A model generated the notes under the pieces. That model made no database searches, was not told where the DNA came from, and worked only from the letters and a program-made list of their open reading frames with translations. A DNA stretch of 64,000 nt from an uncultured Lachnospiraceae bacterium (GTDB lineage Bacteria > Bacillota > Clostridia > Lachnospirales > Lachnospiraceae), in NCBI GenBank assembly GCA_934438085.1, contig CAKSBC010000009.1, positions 13,006 through 77,005 on the forward strand, given 5' to 3'. A program made the position numbers and the translations under genes. The stretch's first letter is position 1. Every line of letters starts with the position of its first letter. Shown here piece by piece: positions 1-8,737 of this stretch.

Positions 1-352
1 GCGATCCGCCTATAAGCTTAAAAAGACACCATGTTGCAGCTATCACCAATGAAAAGAACAAGATCATAAGTCCTGTCCTTCCGGGCATTGCAAATACGGT
101 AAATGCATAAAGCTTAAAATCACCGCCTCCGATAAGATGTTTTGTGAAAAATATAAATAAAATAACCAGAAAAAATATCATGCAGTACAAAGAATCTCTG
201 TCTGCTGACGGAAATGAAAATATATGCAAAAGAAATATAGATAAAGTCCCAAATATAAGGACATTATTAAATATACGTCTCCATGCAAGATCTGTTACCG
301 CACATATAAATGCAGTACATAAATAAATAGATGTGCGAATAATGTCTGTCAA
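1..352 (-). CDS. Type IV prepilin peptidase (A24 family), 3'-truncated by window edge
   Basis: The minus strand reads open from a stop at 389-391 to the window edge. It encodes a hydrophobic protein with both A24 aspartyl-protease signatures: an early Asp in AVTDLAWRRI and the GxGD motif in LIGGGDFKLYAF. This family cleaves the leader of type IV pilins and pseudopilins in the inner membrane, as in Tad/Flp and competence systems. The spacing of the two Asp motifs fits the short CpaA/TadV form, which lacks the N-terminal methylase domain. No ATG is available in the open stretch, so a TTG start is assumed at 352, with another TTG at 364; neither has a clear ribosome site. The C-terminus lies outside the window. 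A pilin substrate candidate is encoded at 46898-47287. Confidence 0.72.
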   Translation of the reverse strand, partial: MTDIIRTSIYLCTAFICAVTDLAWRRIFNNVLIFGTLSIFLLHIFSFPSADRDSLYCMIFFLVILFIFFTKHLIGGGDFKLYAFTVFAMPGRTGLMILFFSLVIAATWCLFKLIGGS

Positions 353-682
353 AACATAACCCAAAATGAACCGGGCTATACAAACACTCTAAATAAATAA
401 AAACTCTGAAATCCGGGAGATATTCCCAATTTAAAACTTAGATCCGCTTATTAAGCGGCTTATTGGTAAGAGATTAGTAAACTCTTATCAAGTGCTTTTA
501 TGATATGACCGATTGAACTTTTCGTCAAGGATATAAAAACTATGTAAACCTCAAATAAAATGAAGAATTTTTGTATATCTTTAAAACAGTACTACAACTT
601 GATAATAACAGTAATTTTTTTCATATTTACCACAAGATACATTATCTATAAAAACTATATACCTCATAACAAATATTATTTA

Positions 683-801
683 TTGTTCCAAACTGATTAA
701 CATTCGTCATGAACAAATTCAAGCAAGCTTGTTTTGTTCCTTCCCCTTGTATCTTTTTGTTCTGTCTGCGGCTTCACCTCAGATAATCATGTTTGGAACA
801 A
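683..801. repeat. 119-bp element with near-perfect terminal inverted repeats
   Basis: TTGTTCCAAAC at 683-693 is the exact reverse complement of GTTTGGAACAA at 791-801. Pairing extends inward through GATTA/TAATC with one extra base. The interior has no ORF. This could be a MITE-like element or a long-range hairpin in the adhE 3' untranslated region; copies elsewhere in the genome would decide. Confidence 0.4.
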
Positions 802-805
802 AGTA

Positions 806-842
806 ACGCCTGCAGTGACAGTCTTTTTTTCACTGCAGGCGT
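806..842 (-). terminator. Strong 12-bp stem-loop downstream of adhE
   Basis: ACGCCTGCAGTG (806-817) pairs perfectly with CACTGCAGGCGT (831-842) around a 13-nt loop. It lies 85 bases past the adhE stop, where a terminator is expected, but no clear T-run follows on either strand, so it may instead be a transcript-stabilising 3' hairpin. Confidence 0.45.
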
Positions 843-926
843 AAGGGGGCTTAGTCATTTAAAAGCCGTCTGAATCTCACATGATATTTATTTTCATCAT
901 GAAACCAGCTTTGTATTTAATTCAAA

Positions 927-3545
927 TTACTTCTTTGAATCATTTCCGTAATAAGCTCTGAGATACATATCCTTTATCTCGCTTATCATCGGATAACGAG
1001 GGTTGGCTCCTGTACACTGATCATCGAATGCATTTAAGCTCATATCATCAAGTGTAGCGAGGAATTCAGCCTCTTCCGGCACATAGTCCTTTATTGTAGG
1101 CTTAATACCAACTGCTGCCTTTAATTCATCAAGAGCAGCTATAAGCTTCTCAACCTTGTCATCTGCTGTTCTTCCGCCAAGTCCGAGTGCATCAGCTATC
1201 TCAGCATAACGCTCCTTTGTGTGCGGATGATCGTACTGTGAGAATGTTCCCATTCTTGTAGGTGCCTCAGCAGAGTTGAATCTGATAACCTCATCAAGCA
1301 TAAGTGCATTTGCAACACCGTGTGCTATGTGGTGGTATGCTCCAAGCTTGTGAGCCATTGAATGACATACTCCGAGGAATGCATTTGCAAATGCCATACC
1401 GGCCATAGTTGCAGCATTAGCCATCTTCTCACGTGCTTCAAGATCGTCTCCGTTCTCATAAGCCTTTGGAAGATACTTGAATATAGTCTTAAGTGCTCCG
1501 ATTGCAAGGCTGTCTGTATAATCTGTAGCCATCATAGATGCATATGCCTCAAGAGCATGTGATGCTACGTCGATTCCGGATGCGGCTGTAAGACCCTTCG
1601 GTGCAGTTACATGAAGATCTGCATCAACGATAGCCATATTAGGCATAAGCTCATAATCAGCAAGCGGATACTTGATTCCGTTCTTCTCGTCAGTGATAAC
1701 AGCAAACGGTGTAACCTCTGACCCTGTACCTGCAGATGTAGGAACAGCTACGAACATAGCCTTCTCACCCATCTTAGGGAACTTATAGATACGCTTTCTG
1801 ATGTCACAGAAACGCATAGCCATATCTGCGAAATCAGCTTCCGGATGCTCATAGAGAACCCACATGATCTTGGCAGCATCCATTGCAGAACCGCCGCCTA
1901 CTGCTATAATGCAGTCAGGCTGGAATGCTCTCATCTGCTCAGCACCTTCTCTTGCACATTCGATCGTAGGATCAGGAAGAACTCCGAAGAATGCCTTGTG
2001 GTCAATTCCCATAGCATCAAGCTTATCTGTTATCGGCTTAAGTCCGCCGCTTGTAAAGGTATGACGTCCTGTTACAATAAATACCTTCTTTTTGTTGTAC
2101 TCTGTCTTAAGCTCTTCAAGTGCAACCGGAAGGCAGCCTCTCTTAAAATATACCTTCTCAGGTGCTCTGAACCAAAGCATGTTCTCTCTCCTCTCTGCAA
2201 CTATTTTAATATTCAGAAGATGCTTAACTCCGATGTTTTCACTGACAGCATTGCCGCCCCATGAACCGCAGCCAAGAGTAAGAGATGGTGCAAGCATGAA
2301 ATTATAAAGGTCTCCGAGTCCGCCGTGTGCAGAAGGAGTATTAACTACGATACGGCAAGTCTTCATCTTGCTTTCGAACTGAGCTACCTTCTCAGGGCAC
2401 TTCTTCTCATCAAGATAAATGCTTGATGTATGTCCCTTGCCGCCTATAAATACAAGAGTCTCTGCCTTATCTACAGCCTCATCAAAGTTTGCTGCATGAT
2501 ACATTGCGAGTACCGGTGAAAGCTTCTCGTGTGCAAACGGCTCTACAGCTTCTGTCTTGGTAACCTCACCTATAAGTATCTTTGTATCCTCAGGTACCTT
2601 AACGCCTGCAAGCTCGGCGATATAATGTGCAGACTTTCCGACAACCTCTGCGCTTACTGATCCATTTTCCTTAATAACTGTACGGCCAACCTTCTCAGCC
2701 TCATCAGCCTTAAGGAAGTAGCAGCCTCTCTTTATAAATTCATTCTTAACAGCCTTATAGATGCTGTCAACAACTATAACTGACTGCTCTGATGCACAGA
2801 TAACTCCGTTATCAAATGTCTTTGAATGAATAATAGAACTTACTGCAAGCTGAATATCAGCTGTATCATCAATAACTGCAGGAACGTTACCGGCTCCGAC
2901 ACCGATGGCAGGTGTTCCTGATGAATATGCAGCCTTAACCATGTTAGGTCCGCCTGTTGCAAGGATGAGGTCTGAATCCTCCATGAGGTGCTGTGCAAGC
3001 TCATATGTAGGCTCGTCTATCCAGCCTATGATATTTTCAGGTGCTCCTGCTGCAACAGCTGCCTCAAGAACGATCTTAGCAGCCTCTATTGTAGCGTGCT
3101 TAGCTCTGAAATGCGGGCTTATGATAAGAGCATTTCTGGTCTTTAACGCAAGAAGGCATTTAAAAATAGCTGTTGATGTAGGATTGGTTGTAGGTATGAT
3201 AGCACTTACAAGTCCGACCGGCTCAGCTACTCTTGAATAACCGTATTCTTTATTTTCTTCAATTATGCCACAGGTCTTTGTATCTCTGTATGCATTGTAA
3301 ATGTACTCTGCAGCGAAGGCATTCTTTATAACCTTATCTTCAACTCGGCCCATGCCTGTCTCTTCGACAGCCTGCTTTGCGAGAGGTATCTTATTCACAT
3401 TAGCTGCTGTAGCTGCTGCTAGGAATATTTTATCCACCTGCTCCTGAGTATAAGTTGCATAGACTTCCTGTGCCGCTCTTGTACGTTTTATGGCTTCCTT
3501 AAGGGTATCAAGGCTGTCTACAGTTTCATAGTGTTTGCTTGTCAT
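927..3545 (-). CDS. adhE: Bifunctional acetaldehyde/alcohol dehydrogenase AdhE
   Basis: Cytoplasmic enzyme reducing acetyl-CoA to acetaldehyde and then to ethanol with two NADH, regenerating NAD+ in fermentation. The N-terminal half (about 1-430) is a CoA-acylating aldehyde dehydrogenase with catalytic Cys near residue 250 in NGVICASEQS. The C-terminal half (about 450-870) is an iron-dependent alcohol dehydrogenase with GGGSAMDAAK and metal-binding His in HALEAY and HSMAHKLGAYHHIAHG. Length is normal for the family (about 870 residues). I start it at the ATG of MTSKHYE because GGAGG sits 5 bases upstream of it; the ATG four codons earlier overlaps that ribosome site. Single-gene transcript with a Rex-like operator in its promoter. 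Confidence 0.97.
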   Translation of the reverse strand: MTSKHYETVDSLDTLKEAIKRTRAAQEVYATYTQEQVDKIFLAAATAANVNKIPLAKQAVEETGMGRVEDKVIKNAFAAEYIYNAYRDTKTCGIIEENKEYGYSRVAEPVGLVSAIIPTTNPTSTAIFKCLLALKTRNALIISPHFRAKHATIEAAKIVLEAAVAAGAPENIIGWIDEPTYELAQHLMEDSDLILATGGPNMVKAAYSSGTPAIGVGAGNVPAVIDDTADIQLAVSSIIHSKTFDNGVICASEQSVIVVDSIYKAVKNEFIKRGCYFLKADEAEKVGRTVIKENGSVSAEVVGKSAHYIAELAGVKVPEDTKILIGEVTKTEAVEPFAHEKLSPVLAMYHAANFDEAVDKAETLVFIGGKGHTSSIYLDEKKCPEKVAQFESKMKTCRIVVNTPSAHGGLGDLYNFMLAPSLTLGCGSWGGNAVSENIGVKHLLNIKIVAERRENMLWFRAPEKVYFKRGCLPVALEELKTEYNKKKVFIVTGRHTFTSGGLKPITDKLDAMGIDHKAFFGVLPDPTIECAREGAEQMRAFQPDCIIAVGGGSAMDAAKIMWVLYEHPEADFADMAMRFCDIRKRIYKFPKMGEKAMFVAVPTSAGTGSEVTPFAVITDEKNGIKYPLADYELMPNMAIVDADLHVTAPKGLTAASGIDVASHALEAYASMMATDYTDSLAIGALKTIFKYLPKAYENGDDLEAREKMANAATMAGMAFANAFLGVCHSMAHKLGAYHHIAHGVANALMLDEVIRFNSAEAPTRMGTFSQYDHPHTKERYAEIADALGLGGRTADDKVEKLIAALDELKAAVGIKPTIKDYVPEEAEFLATLDDMSLNAFDDQCTGANPRYPMISEIKDMYLRAYYGNDSKK

Positions 3546-3625
3546 TTCATCCTCCATGATATTCAGCCGTTTCCCCTTATACGGCTCTTGATGTGTATAT
3601 AAATAATAGTTAAAAAAGTGACATT

Positions 3626-3653
3626 CATGTTATTTTTTTAACTAACATGTCAA
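3626..3653 (-). promoter_or_regulatory. adhE promoter with Rex-like operator
   Basis: On the minus strand a perfect -35 TTGACA (3648-3653) is followed at 15-bp spacing by a TAACAT -10-like hexamer. Over the same bases lie GTTA-N6-TAAC (3629-3642), the core of the Rex redox-repressor consensus TTGTTAnnnnnnTAACAA, and a 7-bp inverted repeat CATGTTA/TAACATG (3626-3632, 3643-3649). Rex control of adhE by the NADH/NAD ratio is established in Firmicutes; assignment here is by motif only. Confidence 0.55.
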
Positions 3654-3726
3654 AATCTTAACACTCTATCATGGGTTTGTAAAGGTGCACAAAGCTATTT
3701 TGTTATTATATTTTTAAATTATGCAC

Positions 3727-3742
3727 ATTGATTATTATCAAT
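3727..3742. promoter_or_regulatory. 16-bp palindrome upstream of adhE promoter
   Basis: ATTGATTATTATCAAT is a perfect dyad (ATTGAT-TATT-ATCAAT) about 75 bp upstream of the adhE -35. It could be an activator or second repressor site. No regulator can be assigned from sequence. Confidence 0.3.
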
Positions 3743-3813
3743 CATCAAGAGCCTGTCATATTTTCTTTATATATCTTTAATAATTGTTCTTTTATGTTTT
3801 TGGTTGTTTTGCA

Positions 3814-4593
3814 TCAATGACAGCTGTGACTTCCGCAGCCGTGATTTCCGCAGGTGTGTCCGCCTTCTCCATGCTCATGATCATGATGACTGCAGTGTAC
3901 ATTAGGATCATAACCAAGACTATCTGAAAGAAGTGCATTTACTGCTGCATCTGCATCACCGCTTACACCGCCGTAAAGCTTAATGCCAGCTTCTGCCAGT
4001 GCCGCCTGTGCACCTCCGCCTATTCCGCCGCAAATGAGTGTATTTACACCGTGCTGCATCAAAAATCCTGCCAGAGCGCCATGACCGCTTCCGTTTGTAT
4101 CAACAACCTCAGAACCTGTTATCTTTCCGTCTTCTGCTTCATAGAGCTTAAACTGCTCTGTATGTCCGAAATGCTGAAATATCTGACCGTTTTCGTATGT
4201 AACTGCAATTTTCATAATGTTTTCTCCTTTTTGATTACTGTTAAACTTCTTTGTCCTTAATGCCGGTTCTTTGCAGCAGCGCCCGCAGAGATCATTTTCC
4301 TGCCCTCCGCATATACGGTAGTTTCCTCCGGTGATATAAAGCGGTTTACCATAAACCAGGCAGGCAGCCATCTTGCGTCTCGCATTTTCATAAATCTCCT
4401 GCACCGTCGATCTGGAGATGTCCATCTGTTTGGCACATTGCTCATGAGTCTGCTGCTCAAGATCCACCAGTCTGATAACCTCGTATTCATCCAATGTCAA
4501 AAGGATCGGCTCAGCATCTGCGCCTCCGACCGGACAAAATCTGTCTGTCCTAGGTATGCTGCATATCCTTCTGCATTTTGGCGGTCTTGCCAT
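3814..4593 (-). CDS. DUF134 (UPF0251) HTH protein fused to NifX/NifB-like domain with His-rich tail
   Basis: Residues 1-100 match the DUF134/UPF0251 family, a small helix-turn-helix protein opening with MARPPKCRRICSIP and containing an HTH around MDISRSTVQEIYENAR. After a Cys-rich linker, residues about 125-225 form a dinitrogenase iron-molybdenum cofactor (NifX/NifB C-terminal) domain starting MKIAVTYENGQIFQHFGH. The last 30 residues are packed with His and Cys, suggesting metal binding. No nitrogenase genes are nearby; such domains are common in anaerobes without nitrogen fixation and probably handle Fe-S or other metal cofactors (inference). Start supported by AGGAGG. AAAAGGAG lies just before the internal ATG at 4215, so a free 133-residue NifX protein may also be made. 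Confidence 0.85.
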   Translation of the reverse strand: MARPPKCRRICSIPRTDRFCPVGGADAEPILLTLDEYEVIRLVDLEQQTHEQCAKQMDISRSTVQEIYENARRKMAACLVYGKPLYITGGNYRICGGQENDLCGRCCKEPALRTKKFNSNQKGENIMKIAVTYENGQIFQHFGHTEQFKLYEAEDGKITGSEVVDTNGSGHGALAGFLMQHGVNTLICGGIGGGAQAALAEAGIKLYGGVSGDADAAVNALLSDSLGYDPNVHCSHHDHEHGEGGHTCGNHGCGSHSCH

Positions 4594-4836
4594 ATATACA
4601 CCTCCTTTTTCCGGTATATACCGATTATCTAATCAATTGTCTGAAATGTCAATCTTTATAATTCTCCGGATAATAATTTACACAAAAAACGACCGCATAT
4701 GAGCATTTCTATGAGATGCAATTCTTTTACCGGAATTCAACCAATAAAAACTTTGATCATCATGTATGCCCGTATACGGTCGCATTATCCAAGCTTTACG
4801 TCTTAATGTATTCTTAGCTTTGGTTTATTATGTTTT
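4594..4836. other. Intergenic region, no gene seen
   Basis: AT-rich stretch between the SH3-like membrane protein gene and the DUF134-NifX gene, both leftward. It must hold the promoter of the latter. No clear terminator or conserved RNA motif is seen. Confidence 0.4.
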
Positions 4837-5871
4837 TTACTCAGCCTTGGTTATAAGATCTTTTCTTACTACAACACTTACTCCGTCCAATGTGAACTGT
4901 ACAAAATCAGATCCGTCAATAGGTGTTACTGCTCCTATAACTGTACCTGCCGCAAGCTGTGTATATATCCTGTCCTGATTATCAGCATAACGAATATTTG
5001 TACCATCATCTATGATCTTATAATTAACTACCGGTGCCTCAGTCTCAGGCTCTGTAGTTTCAGGCTCTGTCTCTGTCTCCTCAGTCTCAGGCTCTGTCTG
5101 TTCTACTGTAACAACCGGCTGACTGGAGGTTTCAGGTACTGTAGGCTTTGACGGAAGCAGGCTCCTGATGATGATAACTATCAATATAACAACAACTACA
5201 GGTATGATTATCCTGAGAATGTCATAAATATTTATGCCGCCTCTTTCTTCCTCAGCATTGTAATCGCGCTCACGTCTGCGTCCGTCACGATTGCGGCGAT
5301 CTCTGTCTCTGTTATAAGAGTCCCTGTCTGATCTTTCACTTCTGTCCCTGTCAGTTCTTCTCTGTGAACCCTCATGATTTCTGCGAGGCATATCTTCAAG
5401 ACCCCAGTCTCTTCGTTCATCTCCATTGCTTCTGCTTTCTGAAGAATACCTATCCTCCTGAACAGGTCCTCTGGTATTTCTATCCACTCTTATCGGAGTT
5501 CTGTCAACGCTGACATCTTTACGTGAAAGATATGTCTGTATCTCATTTTTAAGAAGATAATAGGCGCTCTGCGCATCTTCTTCATTCTCTGCAGACTCAT
5601 GGACTATTTTATTGCCGTAAAGACGGATAGTATGATATGCATCTCTTGATGCCATATTAATAAAGCCGCCTGCATAAAGCTGCTCTATGGTATCGGCAAG
5701 TGTTGTGTACTCTATGCCGCGCTCTAAAGCATAGCTCCTGATAAGTCTTTCCTCTATTTGTCTCGCTCTGACAATGCTGAGACCGTATTCCCTTCTGCTG
5801 AGAAGCCCTGCAACATCGGCAAGACCGTTTTCGGCATATTCCTTTATATCTATTCCTCTGTAATCAGCCAT
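4837..5871 (-). CDS. Membrane-anchored protein: DUF4145-like N-domain, charged linker, one TM, SH3-like C-domain
   Basis: Residues 1-120 are a helical domain resembling DUF4145 (HEPN-like, with conserved arginines and an R-x4-H-like stretch in RLYGNKIVHES). A 90-residue Arg/Asp/Glu-rich disordered linker follows. One transmembrane segment lies near 215-240 (IIIPVVVVILIVIIIRSLL), then an acidic Thr/Glu-rich spacer, and a C-terminal SH3-like domain (about 285-344, with NIRYADNQDRIYTQLAAGTV) on the far side of the membrane. The layout suggests a cytoplasmic sensor or adaptor linked to an extracytoplasmic wall-binding domain; function is unknown. The ATG with GGAGG 6 bases upstream was chosen. 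Single gene, no operon partners. Confidence 0.75.
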   Translation of the reverse strand: MADYRGIDIKEYAENGLADVAGLLSRREYGLSIVRARQIEERLIRSYALERGIEYTTLADTIEQLYAGGFINMASRDAYHTIRLYGNKIVHESAENEEDAQSAYYLLKNEIQTYLSRKDVSVDRTPIRVDRNTRGPVQEDRYSSESRSNGDERRDWGLEDMPRRNHEGSQRRTDRDRSERSDRDSYNRDRDRRNRDGRRRERDYNAEEERGGINIYDILRIIIPVVVVILIVIIIRSLLPSKPTVPETSSQPVVTVEQTEPETEETETEPETTEPETEAPVVNYKIIDDGTNIRYADNQDRIYTQLAAGTVIGAVTPIDGSDFVQFTLDGVSVVVRKDLITKAE

Positions 5872-6033
5872 CCATAGCCTCCGCTGTTATATAAAAATTT
5901 TTGCCTATAATACAAATACATTCTATCACAATTATTTTTTAGTTTGTGAATTATTGATTAATTTTGACAAAAGAATGCATTGAGATAAAAATAAAAGCCC
6001 ATGCCGATCTTACATCAACACAGACTTTCGTGA

Positions 6034-6106
6034 TGCGCGTTCAGGGGTTCGAACCCTGGACAACCTGATTAAGAGTCAGGTGCTCTACCAACTGAGCTAA
6101 ACGCGC
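6034..6106 (-). tRNA. tRNA-Lys (CTT anticodon)
   Basis: The minus strand folds as a standard cloverleaf: acceptor GCGCGTT/AACGCGC, D-arm with AGCTCAGTTGGTAGAGC, anticodon stem CCTGA/TCAGG with loop CTCTTAA (anticodon CTT), and T-arm around GGTTCGAACCC. Discriminator base A; CCA is not encoded. Confidence 0.95.
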
Positions 6107-6138
6107 TTTTTATTGTATCGCCTCAAGCGACGTTCATT

Positions 6139-6167
6139 ATGATACAATATCACAATTATAAAGTCAA
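6139..6167 (-). promoter_or_regulatory. Promoter of tRNA-Lys
   Basis: TTGACT (6162-6167) and TATCAT (6139-6144) on the minus strand are separated by exactly 17 bp and lie about 30 bp before the tRNA 5' end. Confidence 0.7.
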
Positions 6168-6216
6168 TAGGATTTTTTCAAAATTTTAATTTTTTTCATT
6201 TTACATTTTATTTTTC

Positions 6217-7119
6217 CTATTTCCTCAACTCCCAAAATGCCACTGCGCTTGCAGCTGCAACATTAAGTGAATCGACGCCGTGCATCATCGGGATCTTTAC
6301 CGCGGCATCGCAGGCATTTATAGTCTCTTCCTTAAGTCCAGGCCCTTCTGAGCCCAGGATAATCGCAATACGTTCTTTGGATTTTAGTAGCTTATCATTT
6401 ATATCCAGGGTATCATTACGAAGTGCCATTGCAACTGTAAAAAAGCCCATATCTCGGAGTGTTTTTATATAGTTGCCATCGCTATGTATAGACCCACTCC
6501 CGGTTCTATTATGCTCAAAATATGTCCACGGTATCTGAAAGACTGTCCCCATGCTGACTCTTGCGGCTCTTCTGTAATACGGATCGCTGCAGCCCTTGGT
6601 TAGAAGTACTGCATCCATACCAAGTGCCGCCGCAGATCTGAATATTGCTCCGATATTAGTGGGGTTCATCACGTCCTCAAGTACCGCTATTCGAGACGCC
6701 TTCGCACATATCTCTTCCACAGTTTTCGGCATTGGTCTACTGAATGCGCACAGCATTCCCCTTGTCATAGGAAAACCGGTAAGTGCTTTAAGCACGGTTT
6801 TATCTGCTGCATAAATATTTATCGTACCGATATCTTCCTGTTTTGCAACTCCGACTCCTGTATCGATATTCTTTTCTGTTTTGTCTTTAGCTTCAACAAT
6901 ATCAATAATTCTTTTCGTCTCCGAATTGCCTACATCTGCTTTATCAATAAGCATTGAAACAGGTATGCAGCCGGCATTTAAAGCTCTTTCAATGACATTA
7001 GGACTTTCTGCTATAAACAGACCCCCGTTCGGCTCATAGTAATGCCTGAGCTCATTTTCACTGAGTCTTGCAAATATATCCAACTCCGGCAATTTTATAT
7101 CATTTATCTTTATTATCAC
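6217..7119 (-). CDS. SpoU/TrmH-family RNA 2'-O-methyltransferase
   Basis: SAM-dependent ribose methyltransferase of the SPOUT fold acting on tRNA or rRNA. The C-terminal half (about 145-300) carries all three SpoU motifs: NPTNIGAIFRSAAALG (motif 1), IAIILGSEGPGL (motif 2) and VDSLNVAAASAV (motif 3, the knot that binds SAM). The N-terminal region (1-100) looks like the RNA-binding substrate domain of rRNA methylases, but the exact target base cannot be told. Full length, stand-alone gene, divergent from the racemase-family gene at 7308. Confidence 0.88.
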   Translation of the reverse strand: MIIKINDIKLPELDIFARLSENELRHYYEPNGGLFIAESPNVIERALNAGCIPVSMLIDKADVGNSETKRIIDIVEAKDKTEKNIDTGVGVAKQEDIGTINIYAADKTVLKALTGFPMTRGMLCAFSRPMPKTVEEICAKASRIAVLEDVMNPTNIGAIFRSAAALGMDAVLLTKGCSDPYYRRAARVSMGTVFQIPWTYFEHNRTGSGSIHSDGNYIKTLRDMGFFTVAMALRNDTLDINDKLLKSKERIAIILGSEGPGLKEETINACDAAVKIPMMHGVDSLNVAAASAVAFWELRK

Positions 7120-7142
7120 AGCTTACACTCCAGCCAAAAATC

Positions 7143-7250
7143 TATAGGTTATGTGAATTTAAATAACAAGTAAGTAATGTCTATCTTATTAACAAAATAT
7201 CTGTTACATATATTCATTATATCTTGTTAATATATCTCAGTTAACCTATA
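7143..7250. promoter_or_regulatory. Divergent promoter region bounded by 9-bp inverted repeat
   Basis: TATAGGTTA (7143-7151) is exactly inverted at TAACCTATA (7242-7250), bracketing the AT-rich region between two divergent genes. Inside are TATTAACAAAATA and TTGTTAATATA, which resemble Rex half-sites but are not proper dyads. Treat as a possible shared control region. Confidence 0.3.
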
Positions 7251-7307
7251 TTTATAATAACTTGCAACATCCAATAAAATGCTTATTGAAAGGAGCTATA
7301 TCATACA

Positions 7308-7958
7308 ATGAACCCAAAGCCTATTGCCGTATTTGCCGGAACACCAGTCGACACAAAAATGGGCGCTGACTGCCTTGAAGCACACGGTCTTATTCCGTTA
7401 ATGTATCCTGTCTCAAAAGATCCTCATGAACAGCATATGTTTCAGGTAAGTCCTCTGGAGGAAAAACATGAAATACTTAAGACAATGCTGAATGATGCCA
7501 TATCAAAGGATTGCGACAGAGCATTTATTTACTGCAATTCCCTTTCCGGTGCTGTATGTTTTCCCGATCTTTCAAAGGAGCTCGGACTCAGAATAATAAC
7601 ACCTATGGATGCACATGCAAGTCTTGCGGCAAACTACAGAAAGCTTGCTGTCATCGCATACAATCCTCAGGCCTTAAGCGGTATTGAACTTGCTATGATA
7701 CACGCCAATCCCGATCTTACCATGCTGACTTCAAGTGTAATGCCGGTAGTTTTTGACATAGAAAAGGGCTTTACTCCGGATGAAATAATAGACCGCAATC
7801 ACCTTGAAGAGCTTTGTAATTATTATACCGCCTGCGGCTGTGAAGGCCTTGTGCTTGGCTGTACGCATTTTCCGTATTTGGAGGATGCTCTTTCAAAGCG
7901 TACGACACTTCCGATCATAGATCCAGCCGAGGAGATGGTGCGTCTTCTTTTAAAATAA
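7308..7958 (+). CDS. Aspartate/glutamate racemase superfamily protein
   Basis: 216 residues, the usual size for a cofactor-independent Asp/Glu/hydantoin racemase. The two catalytic Cys regions are visible: YCNSLSGAV near residue 81 and VLGCTHFPYL near residue 184, the second being the family signature GCTHxP. It would interconvert L- and D-forms of an amino acid in the cytoplasm. The N-terminal sequence (AVFAGTPVDTKMGAD) departs from MurI, so a glutamate racemase for cell wall is not assured. Start supported by AAAGGAG. Confidence 0.8.
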   Translation: MNPKPIAVFAGTPVDTKMGADCLEAHGLIPLMYPVSKDPHEQHMFQVSPLEEKHEILKTMLNDAISKDCDRAFIYCNSLSGAVCFPDLSKELGLRIITPMDAHASLAANYRKLAVIAYNPQALSGIELAMIHANPDLTMLTSSVMPVVFDIEKGFTPDEIIDRNHLEELCNYYTACGCEGLVLGCTHFPYLEDALSKRTTLPIIDPAEEMVRLLLK

Positions 7959-8002
7959 ACTCGAAATTAACCAGATTTATTTACTTCAAATGTTTTAAAA
8001 GC

Positions 8003-8665
8003 TTATTTTATCATCGGAACGTATGTCTCGATAAGCTCTGCCGGAATGCTTATCTCCGTCATATCCATTGCATATGCATACGTTCCGTCATTCCAGATGA
8101 CTACGCTGTAGCTGTCTGCTGCCTCTCCCTTTGCAATAACGGTCATGCCATTGATTTCCATTGTCTCTGATACATCGTAATCGTTGTAATCTCCGCTTAC
8201 GTCTACGATCTCAGTGCCGTCTGTATTTTCAGCCTCCTCTGCATCTACTGAGGACCCTTCTGGAGCTTTATCCTCATCCTTGTATGCTTTTATCAAGGCC
8301 TTTCTGACTAATATTCCTCCGTCATTAGGTGCTCCTTCACCCTTATTGAACACCTGTATCATTTCACCTTTTACAGCCTGATAACTCTTGTTTTCAAGGT
8401 CGTCAAATGTCGGTGTTTCAAATGTGAAGCCCGCTTCCTTTTCTGCATCCTCTATCGAATCACAATCTATAAAAGGATTCGGCATTCCTACAGCATTGGT
8501 ATCATCTGATGACTCCGGCTCTGCTGTTTCACTTTCAACCTCGGATGTTTCTGCCTCAGAAGTTTCTACCGTCGTTTCATTATTATTTTTACCGCCGCAG
8601 CCTGCTGCCATCACTGCCGCAAGCATAGTTACAGTCAATATATTAATTAATCTTATCTTTCTCAT
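8003..8665 (-). CDS. Secreted lipoprotein, DUF4367-like
   Basis: The N-terminus is a lipoprotein signal peptide with lipobox MAAGC near residue 23, followed by a Ser/Thr/Glu-rich tether of about 30 residues. The mature domain contains DCDSIEDAEKEAGFTFETP and a late YSVVIWNDGTYAYAMDMT strand, the pattern of DUF4367-type domains of Firmicutes lipoproteins. It would be anchored on the outer face of the membrane. No function can be assigned. Stands alone; the neighbouring genes look unrelated. Confidence 0.72.
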   Translation of the reverse strand: MRKIRLINILTVTMLAAVMAAGCGGKNNNETTVETSEAETSEVESETAEPESSDDTNAVGMPNPFIDCDSIEDAEKEAGFTFETPTFDDLENKSYQAVKGEMIQVFNKGEGAPNDGGILVRKALIKAYKDEDKAPEGSSVDAEEAENTDGTEIVDVSGDYNDYDVSETMEINGMTVIAKGEAADSYSVVIWNDGTYAYAMDMTEISIPAELIETYVPMIK

Positions 8666-8737
8666 TCTGTGTCCTCCCTCTAAAGCCGGGTTAACGATAT
8701 TTTATCTGTATCAGCTTTCTTTTTCTCACTATATGAA

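Larger units (their letters stand above)
353..926. other. AT-rich intergenic region with hairpins, no gene seen
   Basis: No coding region is supported here. Visible structures are a small hairpin at 444-458 (CCGCTT/AAGCGG), another at 462-491 (TTGGTAAGAG/CTCTTATCAA), and the inverted repeats listed separately at 683-801 and 806-842. The stretch separates the 3' end of adhE from the start of the prepilin peptidase gene; both are transcribed leftwards. Confidence 0.5.

Noticed and set aside
144..326. 60-codon rightward ORF at the left end
   Set aside because: The minus strand here encodes the prepilin peptidase with both catalytic motifs; the plus frame is a shadow.
1845..2264. Rightward ORFs opposite adhE
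   Set aside because: Shadow frames of a well-identified enzyme, without start signals.
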